64,000 bases of DNA, from positions 1,340,501 to 1,404,500 of the forward strand of contig JAMPIT010000687.1 in assembly GCA_026261815.1 (NCBI GenBank). Direction: 5' to 3'. Positions 63,781-64,000 of this stretch are shown piece after piece. Under the pieces are notes generated by a model. That model was not told the DNA's origin. It searched no databases and saw nothing but the letters and a program-made list of their open reading frames with translations. How positions within the stretch are numbered: the stretch's first letter is position 1; the number at the start of each line of letters is the position of its first letter. The stretch comes from Monarcha castaneiventris obscurior (Eukaryota > Chordata > Aves > Passeriformes > Monarchidae). The translations under genes were made by a program, and so were the position numbers.

Positions 63781-63960
63781 CTTGTCTCGCCTTCCAGGGG
63801 AAAGCCCTGCGTCCTCCTTCTCTCGCCTTCCAGGGGAAAGCCCTGCGTCCCCCTTGTCTCGCCTTCCAGGGGAAAGCCCTGCGTCCTCCTTCTCTCGCCT
63901 TCCAGGGGAAAGCCCTGCGTCCTCCTCCTCTCGCCTGCCAGGGGAAAGCCCTGCGTCCCC
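63781..63960 (+). repeat. 36-bp minisatellite, five units
   Basis: Five head-to-tail 36-base units start at 63781, 63817, 63853, 63889 and 63925. Each contains CCAGGGGAAAGCCCTGCGTC. Units differ mainly at one position, CTTGTCTCGCC alternating with CTTCTCTCGCC in the first four copies; the fifth has CTCCTCTCGCC and CTGCCAGG. Because 36 is a multiple of three it stays open as a 12-residue repeat on the minus strand, which is not evidence of a gene. Confidence 0.95.
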
Positions 63961-64000
63961 TTCCTGCCCGTGTGGGCACCGAGTGCGGCCGCAGCGGGTT

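Noticed and set aside
62575..63979. Two open frames of about 400 residues on the minus strand near the window end
   Set aside because: They are built from the hexamer array (Pro-Val-Pro-Ile repeats) and the 36-bp minisatellite (12-residue repeats). The repeats and CpG island keep the frames open without coding meaning.

Overview
The window is vertebrate nuclear DNA, and almost certainly from a bird. It carries one complete multi-exon gene on the + strand, ARID1A, which encodes the AT-rich-interaction-domain subunit (BAF250A) of the canonical BAF (SWI/SNF) chromatin remodeller. A bird is inferred from at least eight degraded CR1-type LINE fragments (the dominant avian interspersed repeat), the lack of mammalian SINEs, introns much shorter than the mammalian ones, and a GC/CpG-rich style typical of microchromosomes.

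Layout. Positions 1-5600 are upstream intergenic DNA with no supported gene. They include an AT-rich, non-repetitive block (about 2440-3060) that looks like a candidate regulatory element. Positions 5600-8130 are a strong CpG island holding the promoter, 5' UTR (with a 13-codon upstream ORF) and coding exon 1. The coding sequence starts at 6418, stops at 59878 and is split into 20 coding exons, all with GT-AG introns. I traced every junction by reading frame: the exon lengths sum to 6774 nt, or 2257 residues plus stop, against about 2285 in human. Introns 1 (20.4 kb), 4 (13.7 kb) and 12 (3.5 kb) hold most of the non-coding sequence, while introns 9, 13-16 and 18 are very short. The 3' UTR runs from 59879 to about 61112 and ends at an AATAAA signal. 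From about 62900 a second CpG-rich promoter-like region starts. It probably belongs to the next gene downstream (PIGV in mammals, by remembered synteny), but no coding exon of that gene is visible. Two striking tandem arrays lie there: 33 in-register G3N3 hexamers and five 36-bp units.

How the parts work together. Exons 1-10 encode a long disordered, low-complexity N-terminal half (Ala, Gly, Pro, Gln, Tyr rich; prion-like in exon 3). Exons 11-12 encode the ARID DNA-binding domain. Exons 13-18 encode a second disordered linker with a bipartite nuclear-localisation-type motif. Exons 19-20 encode the conserved C-terminal BAF250_C/armadillo-like region, which anchors the protein in the BAF core.

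No operon, CRISPR array, phage or bacterial-type system is present. No previously undescribed system could be supported. The most interesting signals are regulatory: a (TG)10 tract before the frame-neutral prion-like exon 3, a conserved in-frame alternative acceptor inside exon 18, paired miR-101/miR-144 seed sites in the 3' UTR, and the G-quadruplex-type hexamer array near the downstream promoter.
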